DNA of 64,000 bases. Origin: Knoxdaviesia capensis. Its lineage: Eukaryota; Ascomycota; Sordariomycetes; Microascales; Gondwanamycetaceae. A program made the translations under genes and the position numbers. Shown here piece by piece: positions 33,701 through 46,153 of the stretch (position 1 is the stretch's first letter; each line of letters starts with the position of its first letter). The DNA lies in the NCBI GenBank assembly GCA_001510575.1, contig LNGK01000012.1, forward strand, positions 1,137,996 through 1,201,995, written 5' to 3'. The notes under the pieces are model-generated. The model was not told where the DNA came from and ran no database searches. It worked only from the letters and a program-made list of their open reading frames with translations.

Positions 33701-35267
33701 TCATCAGTTTGTTGTGGATATCAAAGCACTTTCTTTTCCTCTACCCTGACTGTTGGTTATTTTGACGCCGTGGGCCTAACAAGGACTTGACTCCGCTTTC
33801 TTCACATTGACCGAGCGTTCGGTTTTGACAGGTTTGGGGCATTAGCCTACTGGGAGGATGCGATAGGGCGAAATAGTCGAACGAGGATCGATATATGAAG
33901 AGCCATCAGACTAGAGAGGGTTTGCGAAGGAAGCTGAGTATGGAAGAAGAGAAACGAAAGTATGAGCAATGCTAACTGCAGGGTCCTCAAACAGATACGG
34001 GGCATTGCACCCTCATATCAGAGGTGTGTGCTGAGAGCTTGGGAAGCACTCGGCGATCCCGTTATTGAAGGTCCCCCCCACATATGGAAATATTCCAGCG
34101 TTTTCGGAGATTTTGCTCCTCCGTTCTCTCCTTCTTCAATCCAGCCATACAGGAGGGGATGAATTTCTTTCCAACCTTTCCAACCGGCCATCCAGACTTG
34201 CACAGCCAGGGTCCAAGTCTCCACCCGCATCCCAAGCTCTAGTCCAGGGCTGGATCACCAAATTTGTGCAGCAAAGGGTGTGATTGGAATTAGAACAAGC
34301 CACCGTGATGGACGGATGAAGAGGGGGGAGGTTAAGGGGGGTGGGTGGTCAAGAGATAGGGGACGGCATGTGTGTGATGTGTTTGTGTGCTGGTGCGGAA
34401 CTGGCAAAAGCAACTCCACGAACGCCTTTCCCAAGCTGGATTGTCTTCCCCCTCCTGGTGCAATATTGATTTCGGTGACCTGAAGCCTGCCTTTCCTGAT
34501 ACAGGATAACGGCAAAAGCACAGTCGTCAAATCCCAGGTGATGAGGTGTTTTTCTCATCCGCTTTGCTCAATTGGACTTTGGGAGAAGGATCTCGACGAT
34601 ACTGCATTCGCGTTGCATTCTCCAACGCACTCCGTTTTAATTACGTTGTTGGGTGATATGGCCGCTTCTTTTGATACGTTCGGTCTGAAGTGCTCTAATC
34701 AGAACATCCCTGTTCGGCGAGTTTCGCAGGGCTTCCCGAAGGATGACTGCACTCCCAGAAAACGACAAATTTGGGATGTGGAGAGGCAGGGTCTTAAGAG
34801 TAAAGGACCCAGTTGGTCATCCTGGATTTTTGTTTGCTTGTTAAACCCAAAAGGCCAGGCGAGAGAGGACGAGCCGTGTGGTTCCTTTTTCCGGTCCCCC
34901 ATTCACGAAATTACTCTCACGTATATAAGTCAGGTATATAAGTGTCTGAGTCGCCAAGCAAGACTGTCGCTTACTTTTTTTTTTTCTTCAGGATTGTTCT
35001 TCTTGGTATTTCTTCCTCAGACTTTCCCTGTTTCATTATCAAGACTCCTTCCTCGCCATCTATTTTTATATCGCTGATATATCTGTACTCTGCTCTCAAG
35101 TTCACCTGTCACGGTGATCGCAACTCCCCATATATTGTCTTTCTATAAAAGACTGGAAAGTCCACGCCATCAGACAACAGAAATATTTTGTGGCCTACTA
35201 CCTCGCTAATCTGTTGCCAAGAGCTCCATTCCCAATCTTATAACATCCCACATTCATCACATCCGAA
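30745..35267. other. Large intergenic stretch between two divergent genes
   Basis: About 4.5 kb between the peptidyl-tRNA hydrolase and flavohaemoglobin start codons. No recognisable gene on either strand; open frames are short and motif-free. The segment 34980-35260 is T- and C-rich with TATA-like stretches (35060-35150) and probably contains the flavohaemoglobin promoter and 5' UTR. A CT microsatellite lies at about 31905-31920. Confidence 0.55.
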
Positions 35268-36578
35268 ATGGCCGTCACCATGGAGATCACACCGGAGCAG
35301 GTCGCCATTGTCAAGTCGACAGCGCCTCTACTGCGTGACCACGGCAAAACCATCACCACGACCTTCTACCGAAACATGTTGACAGCGCACCCAAGCTTGA
35401 AGAACTACTTCTCGTTGCGGAATCAACAGACCGGCGCCCAACAGTCTGCACTCGCGAATGCCGTGCTGGCCTACGCCACCTATATCGACAACGTTGCCGT
35501 GTTGCAGTCGGCCGTGAATCATATCGCCAGCAAGCACGCCAGCTTGTTCGTCAAGCCCGAGCATTACGCCATTGTTGGAGAGTTCCTAGTCGGTGCCTTC
35601 ATCGAGGTTCTCGGAGCCGACGTGGTCACAGATGTGGTCAAGGACGCGTGGATCGCCGCCTACACCATCCTAGCCAACGTGTTCATCAACGCCGAGAAGC
35701 AGCTGTACGCTGGTGCCGGCGAGTGGTCGTCGTGGCGAAAATTCGTCATCTCCCGTAAGGAGCCGCTTACAGAAACCATCACCAGCTTCTATCTCGAGCC
35801 CAAGGACGGCCGCCAGCTGCCGGACTTCCTGCCCGGCCAGTACGTCAGTCTGCAGGTACCTGTGCCGGAGCTCGGTGGGCTGTTCCAGAGCCGCCAGTTC
35901 AGTCTGAGCCATGCACCGGGCTTTGAGGATGGCCGGGTGTACCGCGTGAGTGTCAAACGGGAGGAGACCATCGACGGTGCATCCGTCGAGGAGCTTGCTG
36001 AGGGCAAGGTTCCCGGTCTGGTGTCCAACATGCTCCACAAGACGTATAACGTGGGTGACGAGGTTGAGTTAAGCCCTCCTCAGGGACAGTTCTACCTCGA
36101 TGTCAGCGCCTCCGCTAAATCCGAGTCTGCGACTGCCCCCGTCGTGCTCCTGTCTGCCGGCGTCGGTGCCACCCCCGTGGTGTCGATCCTTGACTCCATT
36201 CTCGCTGCCTCGAACCCTGCCGCTGCCAAGCGCCCCGTGAGCTGGATCTACACGGCACGCAACCCCGCCTCCGCCATCTTCCAGGAGCACGTCCGGGCCG
36301 TGGCCGATGCCCACCCCAACGTCGGCGTCACGGTGTTTGTCAACGCTGTCGACGAGACAAGTGTGGACGGGCGCGACTACGACGCTGTTGGTCGTCTTGA
36401 CCTTGACTCTATGGCGACCCGGTCCGGCCCGGGCGGCCTGTTCTTAGAGGATCCGGCCACTCGCTATTTCGTGTGCGGACCGCCTGAGTGGATGGTTGCT
36501 GTGCGCAGCGGCTTAACTGCACGGGGTATTGACTCTGGGCGGATTTTGCTGGAGCTTTTCGGTACTGGTGATATCTAA
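35268..36578 (+). CDS. fhbA: Flavohaemoglobin (nitric oxide dioxygenase), cytosolic type
   Basis: Converts nitric oxide and O2 to nitrate using NAD(P)H, protecting against nitrosative stress; fungal FhbA is cytosolic and linked to nitrate assimilation. Single exon, 436 residues, no targeting leader. The globin domain (about 5-145) has the B10 Tyr (Y34), E7 Gln (about Q58), proximal His (H90 in SKHASLF) and the supporting Tyr/Glu pair (Y100, E143). The FAD domain (about 152-280) has RQFSLS (209-214), in which Phe replaces the usual Tyr, and PPQGQF (270-275). The NAD domain has GVGATP (298-303), YFVCGPPEW (400-408) and a C-terminal LELFG (429-432). The symbol follows Aspergillus usage for the leaderless form; the family is certain, the A/B assignment is inferred. 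Confidence 0.95.
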   Translation: MAVTMEITPEQVAIVKSTAPLLRDHGKTITTTFYRNMLTAHPSLKNYFSLRNQQTGAQQSALANAVLAYATYIDNVAVLQSAVNHIASKHASLFVKPEHYAIVGEFLVGAFIEVLGADVVTDVVKDAWIAAYTILANVFINAEKQLYAGAGEWSSWRKFVISRKEPLTETITSFYLEPKDGRQLPDFLPGQYVSLQVPVPELGGLFQSRQFSLSHAPGFEDGRVYRVSVKREETIDGASVEELAEGKVPGLVSNMLHKTYNVGDEVELSPPQGQFYLDVSASAKSESATAPVVLLSAGVGATPVVSILDSILAASNPAAAKRPVSWIYTARNPASAIFQEHVRAVADAHPNVGVTVFVNAVDETSVDGRDYDAVGRLDLDSMATRSGPGGLFLEDPATRYFVCGPPEWMVAVRSGLTARGIDSGRILLELFGTGDI

Positions 36579-39455
36579 GACCAGGCGGTGGAGTGTTTCC
36601 AAGGTTCCGGTTGGACTCCTGTTTTCTTGTCGGGGCCTAGTGCATCACGCCGTGAGGCGACAGACGTGTTCCAGGAGTCCTGCAGGAGCAGCAGGCATGC
36701 TACATGCTTTTATTTCCTTTCTTTTTCTCACTCCTCTCTCCACGATTTCTTTGCGTTTACGTCGGTGTGCCTGTTGTTCTAATAGGTACACCGGTTGTAT
36801 GATGATTATGACACGGACACGCCTTCAAGTTGCTTACGCCTTTTCTGCTCTCCTGTTCACACAGATTTTTTATCTGCCTATATCAGCCCTATATGAACTC
36901 TGTCTCTCTGTTTAGCAGTATCTCTTTTCTCAATTGAACCATCGTCTTGATTCATGTCTTGTTTTATGCACCTGTCTCGCTTGACATGTATCCTGCAACA
37001 ACCCATGCTTCCGAACGTCAATCACGGCATGTTCGGGTATTGGCATGTCTAGTGTCCCGTTTTCCAGATTTACAGGGTTCCTTTGTGTTCATGCAAATTT
37101 GGCAGTCAGTCTGCCGTGGAAGATTGAGTGAAATAGGGTTAGGGTTGGTATGCCCCAGACATCTGCCCGGAGCGGACGTACCCAACTCTCCGACGGTTAG
37201 CCTCAAACGTTTGTAATAGGCTTCCTGTCATGGTAAGCAAGTTTCTCTTATTGTAGAATGCTTTCTCTGGTATCTCTAACCGCTATGGCAGAATCAGTTC
37301 CCGCAGTCTATATTGACAGCTTCTTAACGGATAACACCGACACCTGCACTGACCAGTGTGCAAGACATGTCTTGGCCACAGGCTTGTGATTTGATATATA
37401 CAATTTGTGCAACGTACGGCTTCAATTCTACCCAAAAGATACACCCCATTCATTCCTTTGTAAATAGCCACCGGCTTGAAATGTGCGTGAGTTACACGCG
37501 CGCAATGGCTCGGGTAGCGGCAGAGGTGTATTTTGTTTGAAACGGGTGCAAACAGACCGCGCAAAGGAGGCACTCATGGGGTTTGGAGGTTGATTCAATC
37601 AACAGAGCGTGCATTTGTGCCTCTGGTGGTGGGAATTTGGCGATGAAGGGAGATGTGATAATCTGAGGGACTACAGTGATCTGGCTGTCCTAGGCTTGAG
37701 GAAATCAACAGCCATTATCCAACATAACAACAACGAGTATATTAGGATCAGAAAGCAGGCCATACAGCTAATTGACAATACTACGGAGAGAGAATGTCGA
37801 CGGTGTGGACAGAGTGACTCCTCTAGCGAGAGTGAGGGGAGACCATATGGCCATAATTATTCGGGTGTAATCTAGCCATGCGTTCCTTGGAGTGCACTAT
37901 GAGATCCGATTTCTGCGTCTTGTGTATCGGACGTTTAGCTATTTATATCCAACGAGGCGTAGTGTATCCGTTGGGAGGAGGAGGGGGTTTGCTCGCATCC
38001 GTTTGTTGTTTTGGCTAGACACCACCTGCCAGAATCTTTGTGTTACGGTGCATGACGAGTCGGTGCCACAGGCTTCGTGTGAGGATATCTTTGGGTGGAA
38101 AAAGATGGAAATGCGGTCATTTCGATGGCCACGCTCGGCTCGACGCTGTGGGTTGCGAGGCCCGGAGCAGTGAATGGCGAGAGACACCGACGAGTGGCCA
38201 CTGGTGTCCAGGTGGGAGTAGTCCTACAAACGGGATGTGAGATTTTGCTATCAGAGATTTTGGAGATGCACTAGGTCGTGATAATGATACAACATAGGAG
38301 AAAGCACGACTAAAATGACAGCAGTGAAGGCTGGCCGGATGGCTGATAGGAAAGCCCGTGTTGCATGGGCTGTTGAGCTGCATCTTGCAAATTGATAATA
38401 CGGGCTTCATCGGGGACTGATCGGAGATGTCCACCCCGCGGGATGTTGACTTCAAGATGCATGGAAGCTGAGTAGAAGATCTCGCTTGGCTGTTGGACTC
38501 AGGGGCCGCGTTGAGCGATCATATCGGTTGTGAAGCGCCACTGGCAGACGTGGGAGGTGCAGCGGAAGCTAAGATAGACTCACGATACGGAGATAGAGAG
38601 TTACGAATTGGATTGAATAACCACCGGGGTAGCCGGCGTATGACAGACTGCACATATGTCACAGTAAAGGATTAGATTCCTGGACACCTCAAATTTCATC
38701 CTGCAGACCGGAATGCCCATGGATGGAACGGGTGTCCCTGGATGCCGTTGCACAGAGGCCTTGATACCAAGTTGGAAAGCAAAGGCGCATACAGTAGCTC
38801 CCGTCTGTGAAACGACAATGGATACATGACTCTGCTGCAGGTCAAACGCGAGGTGCAGCCAGTTCCATCGGGGGGATTGCATCGTCTACGTGGGGTGTAG
38901 GAGGCAGAGTGCTGGCTGCCCAAGACTGTCCCCCTGGCGCCCATCACACTCACTCAACTCATACTCTGATAGCAATCACCATTATCAACAAAATTCGCTA
39001 ACTAAATGGGCAGGCCATCCCCTTATTCGCCGACCTATTCTTGGTGAGTGCCGAGGGGTGTACGGCAGTGACCGAATGGGGGCTCACACTGCGACAGGCA
39101 TCGTGTTAGACCTTGGTGAGCGAGGGAGCCGATATGCCCGACCGGAGAAGCCAGACTCTGTGCAGACGATGCACTTAGCCCCGAAGGTAAAATACCCAGA
39201 TGACACGTCGAAGGCTTTGCCGTCGATGCACATCTGAGCATTCTGGGGCTGGCATTACAAGAAGGAATTGCAACGCCAGCTAGGCAGGATAGGGCCCTCA
39301 TTTCCCCGGGCGGCTCGCATATGACACTCCATCCAGATGCAGGCACTTTTCAGAAGCCTAATATACCGGCATCGAAGCGTGACTGGATGCGGAATAGGGG
39401 GACGGACCTTGAGAGGTGAGGGGTGTAACAAAGCCTAGGAGGGGCTTAATGCAAT

Positions 39456-39474
39456 GGGGGGGGGNGGGGGGGGG
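39456..39474. repeat. Poly-G run with one undetermined base
   Basis: Nineteen positions of G with an N at 39465; a likely sequencing problem spot. Confidence 0.9.
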
Positions 39475-41427
39475 ATGGGGGATATAAGGTGATGTTATTC
39501 GAACTACAAACGGGAAAGCCTAACCTGGAGTTGGTGTGATGAGGACGGTAGATTGGCCCTTCTTGTTTCTTTTGGCATAGTTTCGTCCTGGTGTAATTTG
39601 AGGTTCTGTAGGCCGTCTAGTAAGCGATATTAGATGCTGGGGGTGAAGAAGGGGAAACAAGTGGCAGCCGGATCCAGCAGTGATTGGGCAGAAGTGAAAA
39701 TCACGTTGGACACCAGGGAGAATACATCGGAGTTGGTGGCATTGGCGGAGGTGCGACTTACACGAGGCTGTTCGGCCAGTGCTTGGCTGTGATCATTCAC
39801 ATCTTTTACGAATAACATGTCGACGACTCTGCTACCAGATGTTATCAGAGTGGGCGGATGTAGGTTTCCAGAGGACTTATATGGTCTCCCTACGTACGGA
39901 TGGGTGCACTGTTGGTGACAGAAGAAGCGTACCAGTGGTCCACCCGAAAAAGAGCGTCCCATGACACAGGTCCCTATCCAACGGTCGGATCTCACCGTGC
40001 CCTCATTTTTTTTTGTCTTGGATATCTTTTTACTCCGTGGACACAGTCATGAAAGCCAAGAGATATCATTCGCTGTCAAAGGCCAGTCAGATAAGACGTT
40101 ATCGGAGAAAACAGTTCCGTGACCTCTGGGTTGCAAGTCCCCAGCCGCTGAGGCCCGTGGAGTACGTGTGCGTCAAAACTGTGAGTTTAAACTGTGGTTG
40201 GAGAGAATTGAGCAGGACACTTATCATCGCCGATACTGGGCTTTTGATAAGTGATGCTGTTGTCTTTTCAAGTTGGCGATAGTGGTTTCTGGAATATCAC
40301 CAGGTCACCGCCTGTTGGTGGGATGCAGTTGCACGGAACACGACCAAAGCAGGGCACCTCAGCGGAAAGATGTGCGAGTGACCACCCCAGCATTGGAGAA
40401 CTTAGCCTTCTCCAACCTGTCTCCGTCTGAGGAAAGGAAAACAAAAGCCAGTCCTCCTCCGACACAAGGCTCGCTATCTCGACCTGTCACGATGACCACG
40501 CCCAGCCAAACCAAAGGGTTAGTCGCATATCTTAGGGTTGGTGCATAAAGGGTGGCCGGCCAATGAAACAGAGGCGCAAAAAATCCAGATGTGGGAAGGA
40601 GTGCTTTTCTGCCAAGCCACGGTAGCGAGCAAGCCGAAGGAAGAAAAAAAGGCCCAAATTTTAGATGTTTGTGCCAAGAGATAAGCTTACCACCGACCAA
40701 TGATAGACGAGCATTGCCACAAAAGCCTGACATGTCCGACACACAAATCGGGCCAGAAGTATGTGTACACTGGGCCGTCCAGGAGCTATCGTGGGTGATG
40801 ATTGCTTACCAGATGGAGGGCTGGGGGCTTTATTTCTGCTTTTCTATTCTCGCACTATCTGACGGGCCCTTTTGGATAGGTCCTTGGGAGGAGGAGGATT
40901 CGAGTGTGGTTGGGTGGGCGATCAGGCGAGGCTGCGTTTGGAGGTGCTTGGTGGTGGTGTCTTCGCCGACCGCACGAGGTCCGATGATTTTATTCAACTG
41001 GTCTTACATACAGTACTGGATGTTTGCAAAAGAGAGTTTCTTGGGGGGGGAGTGACAGACACTAAGACTTAGGAAGACGTGGCAGACGACATTCAGACGC
41101 GACTGGGATGCCTTGGCCAAAAAAAGACAGAATAGCTGTGACTGGGCTGAGGGGAGCCTGGCCTCTTCTGCCGTTGTCAATGAGTGGGATATCGCAACAC
41201 AGCATCGGATCCTGGTGCTTGTTTCTGGCAGGGTTGTGGCCAGGGTCGGGGTTCAATCAGGACATATGGACCAAATTTCCAGCTACCGATCAGAATGTGT
41301 GTCGAGTGTCGATAGAGCAGCATTGAAGATGGGGTGGGGACCCACGTAATTTTGATTTGTGTCCTGCAACGTTGGGACACGCCGCGCCTCGCCGGAGAGA
41401 GACAAAGGCACGAAAAAAAAAAAAAAA

Positions 41428-41610
41428 NNNNNNNNNNNNNNNNNNNNNNNNNNNNNNNNNNNNNNNNNNNNNNNNNNNNNNNNNNNNNNNNNNNNNNNNN
41501 NNNNNNNNNNNNNNNNNNNNNNNNNNNNNNNNNNNNNNNNNNNNNNNNNNNNNNNNNNNNNNNNNNNNNNNNNNNNNNNNNNNNNNNNNNNNNNNNNNNN
41601 NNNNNNNNNN
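41428..41610. other. Assembly gap (183 Ns)
   Basis: A run of N flanked by a poly-A run on the left (41413-41427) and a poly-G run on the right (41611-41618). The flanking homopolymers suggest the assembly stopped at low-complexity sequence; real content and gap size are unknown. Confidence 0.98.
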
Positions 41611-42977
41611 GGGGGGGGTTCAACTGTCGGGTTTGGCTCTTCTCTCTCATGTTGAAGTATCGTGACATGATCCCGTAATCATCAGCGGGAAGTTAAACCT
41701 TCTTCCTTCGTCTTCGTCTCTATTTCTCCTGCTTCTAATCCATGGCAGAACGAGTAGTGCGGGCGTTCGACAGCCAAAAAAAGAGCCTGCGAGGACTTTG
41801 TGAAACGCCATCCGGATGTGTGAAGCGGAATACCAGCGCGCCGCCTCATCTTCCCTGAGCAACAACGCGGAGGGCGCAGATGCCCAGTCCAAAAACTCTG
41901 TTTATGGCTGGAATCCCATGGCACCACTTCCCAAGGTCTGCGGTTACTGTACAGTGTACAGCCCCCCCGCGGCTTACCATCGGGATTTGAGTTTGAGGGT
42001 GCCTTACGATCACCATATTGGAAGGTCGCAACAAACAAGCGGTGGTGGTGGATGGTGTAAACGACAAAGTACCGTATTCGCGAGGTCTGGAGAGGGATGA
42101 ACAGAAATGTATTTTCATGGAAGTCAGACAAGGCGAGACGCCTCTATGAAAGTATGACAAGATGACAGACACCTCTTTCTTCCTCGGGGAGGATCTCTAT
42201 TTTGCTCTTCCTTTCTGTTTTCCGCCTTGGGGGCCGTCTCTGAGACCCTTCGTTAATATATCCCGCCCCTTGACTTGTTTGGTGTTCGTGAGGTGTGGTC
42301 TCGCAAACAAACAAGCCCCGACCGGCGCAGGTTGACGCCACATGCTATTCCTGAAGTTCACCAGAGAGGAACAAGTGTGGTAGATATGCTCGGGAGCTGA
42401 CGGAGTGTATCCGGCGACGCTGTGGCTCCCCCTCCTTCCTCCTTTTCGCCTTCAGCTCCCACACTCTGTGCCTCACAACTAAATGAACGTTCCTCATGTT
42501 GTTGTGTTCAATGCGGCAGGAAACCATTAAGCTACATTTGTCTCAAGTTTAAGGACTGCCTGCAGAAGGACTACCCCGAGCTAATTGGCTTGTTCGGGAG
42601 CTCCTTGTTCACTTGCATTCTATTGATGTAATCTGCCCGGTTGTGATAACTTGATAAGGTTTGTCTTCCTTTTATCATTGATCGGGATGAGCAAGCACTA
42701 TCGGGTGGAATATGGATTCTCTCGTCGTTTACGACGTCCCCCCTCCTATCGCCATCCGACTTGGCATGGGCTTGAGAAACTCTCCCAAAATGCTTTCGCG
42801 TAATCGGTCGCCGTGGGCTGCGGTGGCTGAAGGAAGTTGCCAGGTTCAAAGTGTAAGGAGGCGACTAGAAAAAGGAACCGACGGAACTTGGGTGATGTGC
42901 AGATCAAGGTGGAGAGAGCAAATCCATGAGCAGGGCACATCCCCATTCGATTTGGGAGTTTTGATGGGGCTCTGCAC

Positions 42978-42998
42978 GAGAGAGAGAGAGAGAGAGAG
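42978..42998. repeat. (GA)n microsatellite
   Basis: About ten GA units followed closely by a short GT tract. Confidence 0.9.
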
Positions 42999-44344
42999 CG
43001 AGAGTGTGTGTGTGTTCTGCACACGCTCAAATCAAGGCCCTGGAAGTCTACAGTAGGTGCTCCTCTTCACCGAGTGGAGATGCTTCCTGGAATAAAACGG
43101 AGGGGGAAGAAGCAAGGAATGCCTGTTAATCCCACAGCCAAGGTTTGGCTTTATCCACCTTGTGCCCCGTCCCCGTCTATTTTCATGATCCAGAAATCGA
43201 TAGTTTTATACTCAAAAGCCTCCTGCATTTACTCGTTCTTCCATGCAGACCGATCTTGTTCCCACTGATTTTTCTCTTCTCTTGTAATCTGAGCTGAGAC
43301 GTGGTTCTTCATAGTCCCTGGGACCGCCCATCTTGGCAGGAATCCCGGGAGGTCTCACGGCTAACGGATATCGAGGAGGACGAGCAAATCGGGGGCTCTA
43401 ATGCGGTTGACTTCAGGGGGGGGGGTTTTCTGTTGAAGGAATGCTTGCTATCTGGCCCTGGGCCGGACTTTTAGTTCTGGCGGGGCTGCCGGAGACGACT
43501 GTGCCTATCTTAGATACGCAACAATGCTTCTTTCTTAGGTGCGGCTCCCACTAGATTACGGTCTAATCTGTACCGTATCTCTACGGTATTTTCTTTGAAA
43601 GACATGACGTAAAATCCTATGTATCTAGGCCCAGGGAATCTGTCTCCGAAGGCCCGGGCTCGGGACTTGATCCCTCCCGGCTCTGTCGGTATTGATGTCT
43701 CTGCAGCCAAAGCCAAGACAAAAGAGCATGTTAGTGGATATATATATGAAGCCATACACAAGACAGAGGTTGTATTTTTTTATGGGAGTGAAAGACGCAA
43801 GTCGACTGTGTCAAATTCCGAATTCCAATTATCAATGAGATGAGTGTATCCATCAATTTCTGGCGGTGCTGGCCCCAATTCTAGAATGTCAGATAGAACG
43901 TAATGCTCTAGGTAGTGTTGAATGTCAGAGCTGGTCACCGGCCAACTCATTTTTCCATTTCTTATTCAATGTACATAATACTAGCTATTCGTATAATCTG
44001 GTACCGTTCTCGCCCCACCACCCTGCATCCATCTCATCGCCAACTCAAAAACCTCACAGACATGCGCGCCGATCACGGGTGAACCATGGCCCAGTGGTGA
44101 CGGCATTCTCTTTCGAGAGTCCGTGAACACCCGCTTTCTCACACACACAACTTGTATCGTAACCTGTAAGCACTCTACTGCGATGAGTGTGTGTGGCTTG
44201 GTCAGAATAACCCTCAAAAAGTCCACGCATCCCATACGGGATGACAGCCGAGGCTGCTCACCACACCAGACCGGGAGGGTGTACGGATTTGCCGGCTGGT
44301 ATTTCCGCGCGCTGTCTTGACGCGCGATCTTTTTTTCTTTTTCT

Positions 44345-44408
44345 TTCTTCTTCTTCTTCTTCTTCTTCTTCTTCTTCTTCTTCTTCTTCTTCTTCTTCTT
44401 CTTCTTCT
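44345..44408. repeat. (CTT)n microsatellite, about 21 units
   Basis: Longest microsatellite in the window; uninterrupted CTT/TTC units, about 64 nt, in the gene desert. It produces artefactual Ser, Arg/Lys or Glu homopolymer reading frames on both strands. Confidence 0.95.
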
Positions 44409-44565
44409 CGCGATGAGGAGCCAACTTTGATTGGGCTGGCTGACACCAGGCTCCACGTACCGCATATAAACTCGAGTATGAACGGCCTCGTGTAGTTGGA
44501 TGTTGTTCCACTATAGGCAATCTTGTGCTTACGGAAATCATGGTCAAACTAGCGGGGTTACCACG

Positions 44566-44720
44566 TTTTTTTTTTGGTTTTTTTTTTTTGTGTTTTTTTT
44601 TTTTGTTTTTTGGTTTGTTGGCGTCAAAAGCACAAAACGCCTACCAACCACCGTACAAGATTCGGACTTACGGATCAGCTGAAGAAACAAGAGGTAAAGC
44701 AACTGAGGACTTGACAAATC
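44566..44720 (-). mobile_element. Possible SINE-like, tRNA-derived remnant
   Basis: Read on minus, an A-box-like stretch (CCTCAGTTGCT, around 44697-44708) is followed about 40 nt later by a T-arm-like sequence with loop TCCGAAT (around 44658-44664) flanked by GTAAG and CTTGT, which can pair with wobble. About 40 nt further on the strand becomes almost pure A with few interruptions (44566-44614, seen as T on plus). A tRNA-like head plus A-rich tail is the plan of a SINE. No acceptor stem, anticodon arm or target-site duplication could be shown, so this could be chance next to a poly-T tract. Confidence 0.25.
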
Positions 44721-46001
44721 GATGCTCACCCCCCTTGTTTCTTTTTTTTCTCCCATACATAAACTCGGGGACTAAACTGTGGTTTTGTTGGAAGTTCAAT
44801 GGGGGCGACAAAAACCTCCGAGTAGGTCAAGTTTTGGCCCCCCCTTCCCCCGGAAGAAAATCGTGAGTTCGGAGCAGGACGGGAACAATAACAGTGCGGT
44901 GAGTGCGCGACTACGTGTATTTTGTAAATTTCCAGAACAGGGCATTGATCCCGAACCTGCGACTTTGATACGAACCGAACTCGCCTGCATCTCCAACGCG
45001 CGAGTATCGCAATTGGGGGGTTGCCTTTTGGTCGGTGTTTGCTCCTTGAACGAAGGCCCAGGGATGATCATACACGTAAGACTGGCTGGTTTTGGTGGAC
45101 GATGCCCTGAACTCACTCATTAGTTGGCTGAGTGAGCAGAAGGATGGTACTTAGGCTAGCAGGCCGATCCTCCCGGTGAGAGCGCGCGTGAGGCCGTCAG
45201 ACGGAACGGCTAACGGCCGGCCGGACTCCTTATGGCAGGAGTTCCGGGTCTGTGATACTGCTTGGAACGTGTGTCGGTCTGATAATCCTGTCTGGTCTGC
45301 TTGTCGTCTTACGCTCTTCTGACTGTTGAGTCAGCGGGTTGCAGGTTCTGCCAGAAAGAGAGGGCGTTCGATGGTCCACTGGGTCGGATGACGGGCGGGG
45401 GAATTGGCTGATGGTGTCCCGGGACGTTGGGACGGTATGATATAAGCCTTGATTTTCGCCCTTGATGAAAATTTTCCTGTCTCATTCTTCTATCATAGTT
45501 TCTGTGCAGGGTCCAGTCCTCTCTATATTTGGATCGTGTTCTATATCTAGTAGTCCACAGCCGCCATGTGTGTTTGCTGTCAGGAAGTCCAAAATGTACT
45601 GTCAGAGTCAGACGATGTGCGGTTGGAACTTCAGGCAAAACTCGCCAGTATATGGATTCGTGTACCAGGGTGGACTCATTATGCAGCCATAGCCAACACG
45701 TTTGCTCGGGCTGTAGGAAGAGGCTGATGGTCGAGTTCCGTTACCGGAGCACATACGAACCGTTAATGGAGGGGAAAGAGGCAAGGCAAACCTAGCACTA
45801 TGAAAGAAGAACGATACCTAGTATATGTTACAGTGCCTGCAACAACCAACCAGCACCGGTTGGTAGAATCTGATATCTATCCGCCTCTGCACGCCCCTTT
45901 CAGAGGGGAGACAAGAAATTGAAGATGGTGATTACCTACCAACAACTGACAGTCCAATCACAACGCATGAGCGCCAGCCGAACTCACCAATCAGGCGCGA
46001 C

Positions 46002-46153
46002 GATAAGCCGGGTGGAAAGATATCGGAGGTTTTGGTTGATGTATTTGTGTTTGAGGGTCTAAACCAAAAAGAAAACTTATCAGGGCAGGCCCATTTCCCT
46101 TCCCTCGAGGTACAAGGAAGAAACGAGAGACAGACAGACAAGAGGCCGATAAG
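46002..46153. promoter_or_regulatory. Cluster of GATA-factor core sites upstream of the ammonium transporter
   Basis: GATAAG at 46002-46007 and 46148-46153 and its complement CTTATC at 46076-46081 fall within 152 nt, about 1.6 kb before the transporter ATG. Another CTTATC lies at 47630-47635. AreA-type GATA factors bind HGATAR sites, preferably paired, to switch on ammonium permeases when nitrogen is poor. Binding here is inference. Confidence 0.3.

Noticed and set aside
37134..37148. TTAGGG-like telomere repeats
   Set aside because: Only one to two units; far too short for an interstitial telomere array.
44214..44547. Open frames with long Lys, Arg, Glu or Ser homopolymers
   Set aside because: They are translations of the CTT microsatellite.
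44930..45010. GATCCCGAACC-type sequence resembling the 3' half of a tRNA on minus
   Set aside because: The would-be T-stem does not pair and no other tRNA arms can be drawn.
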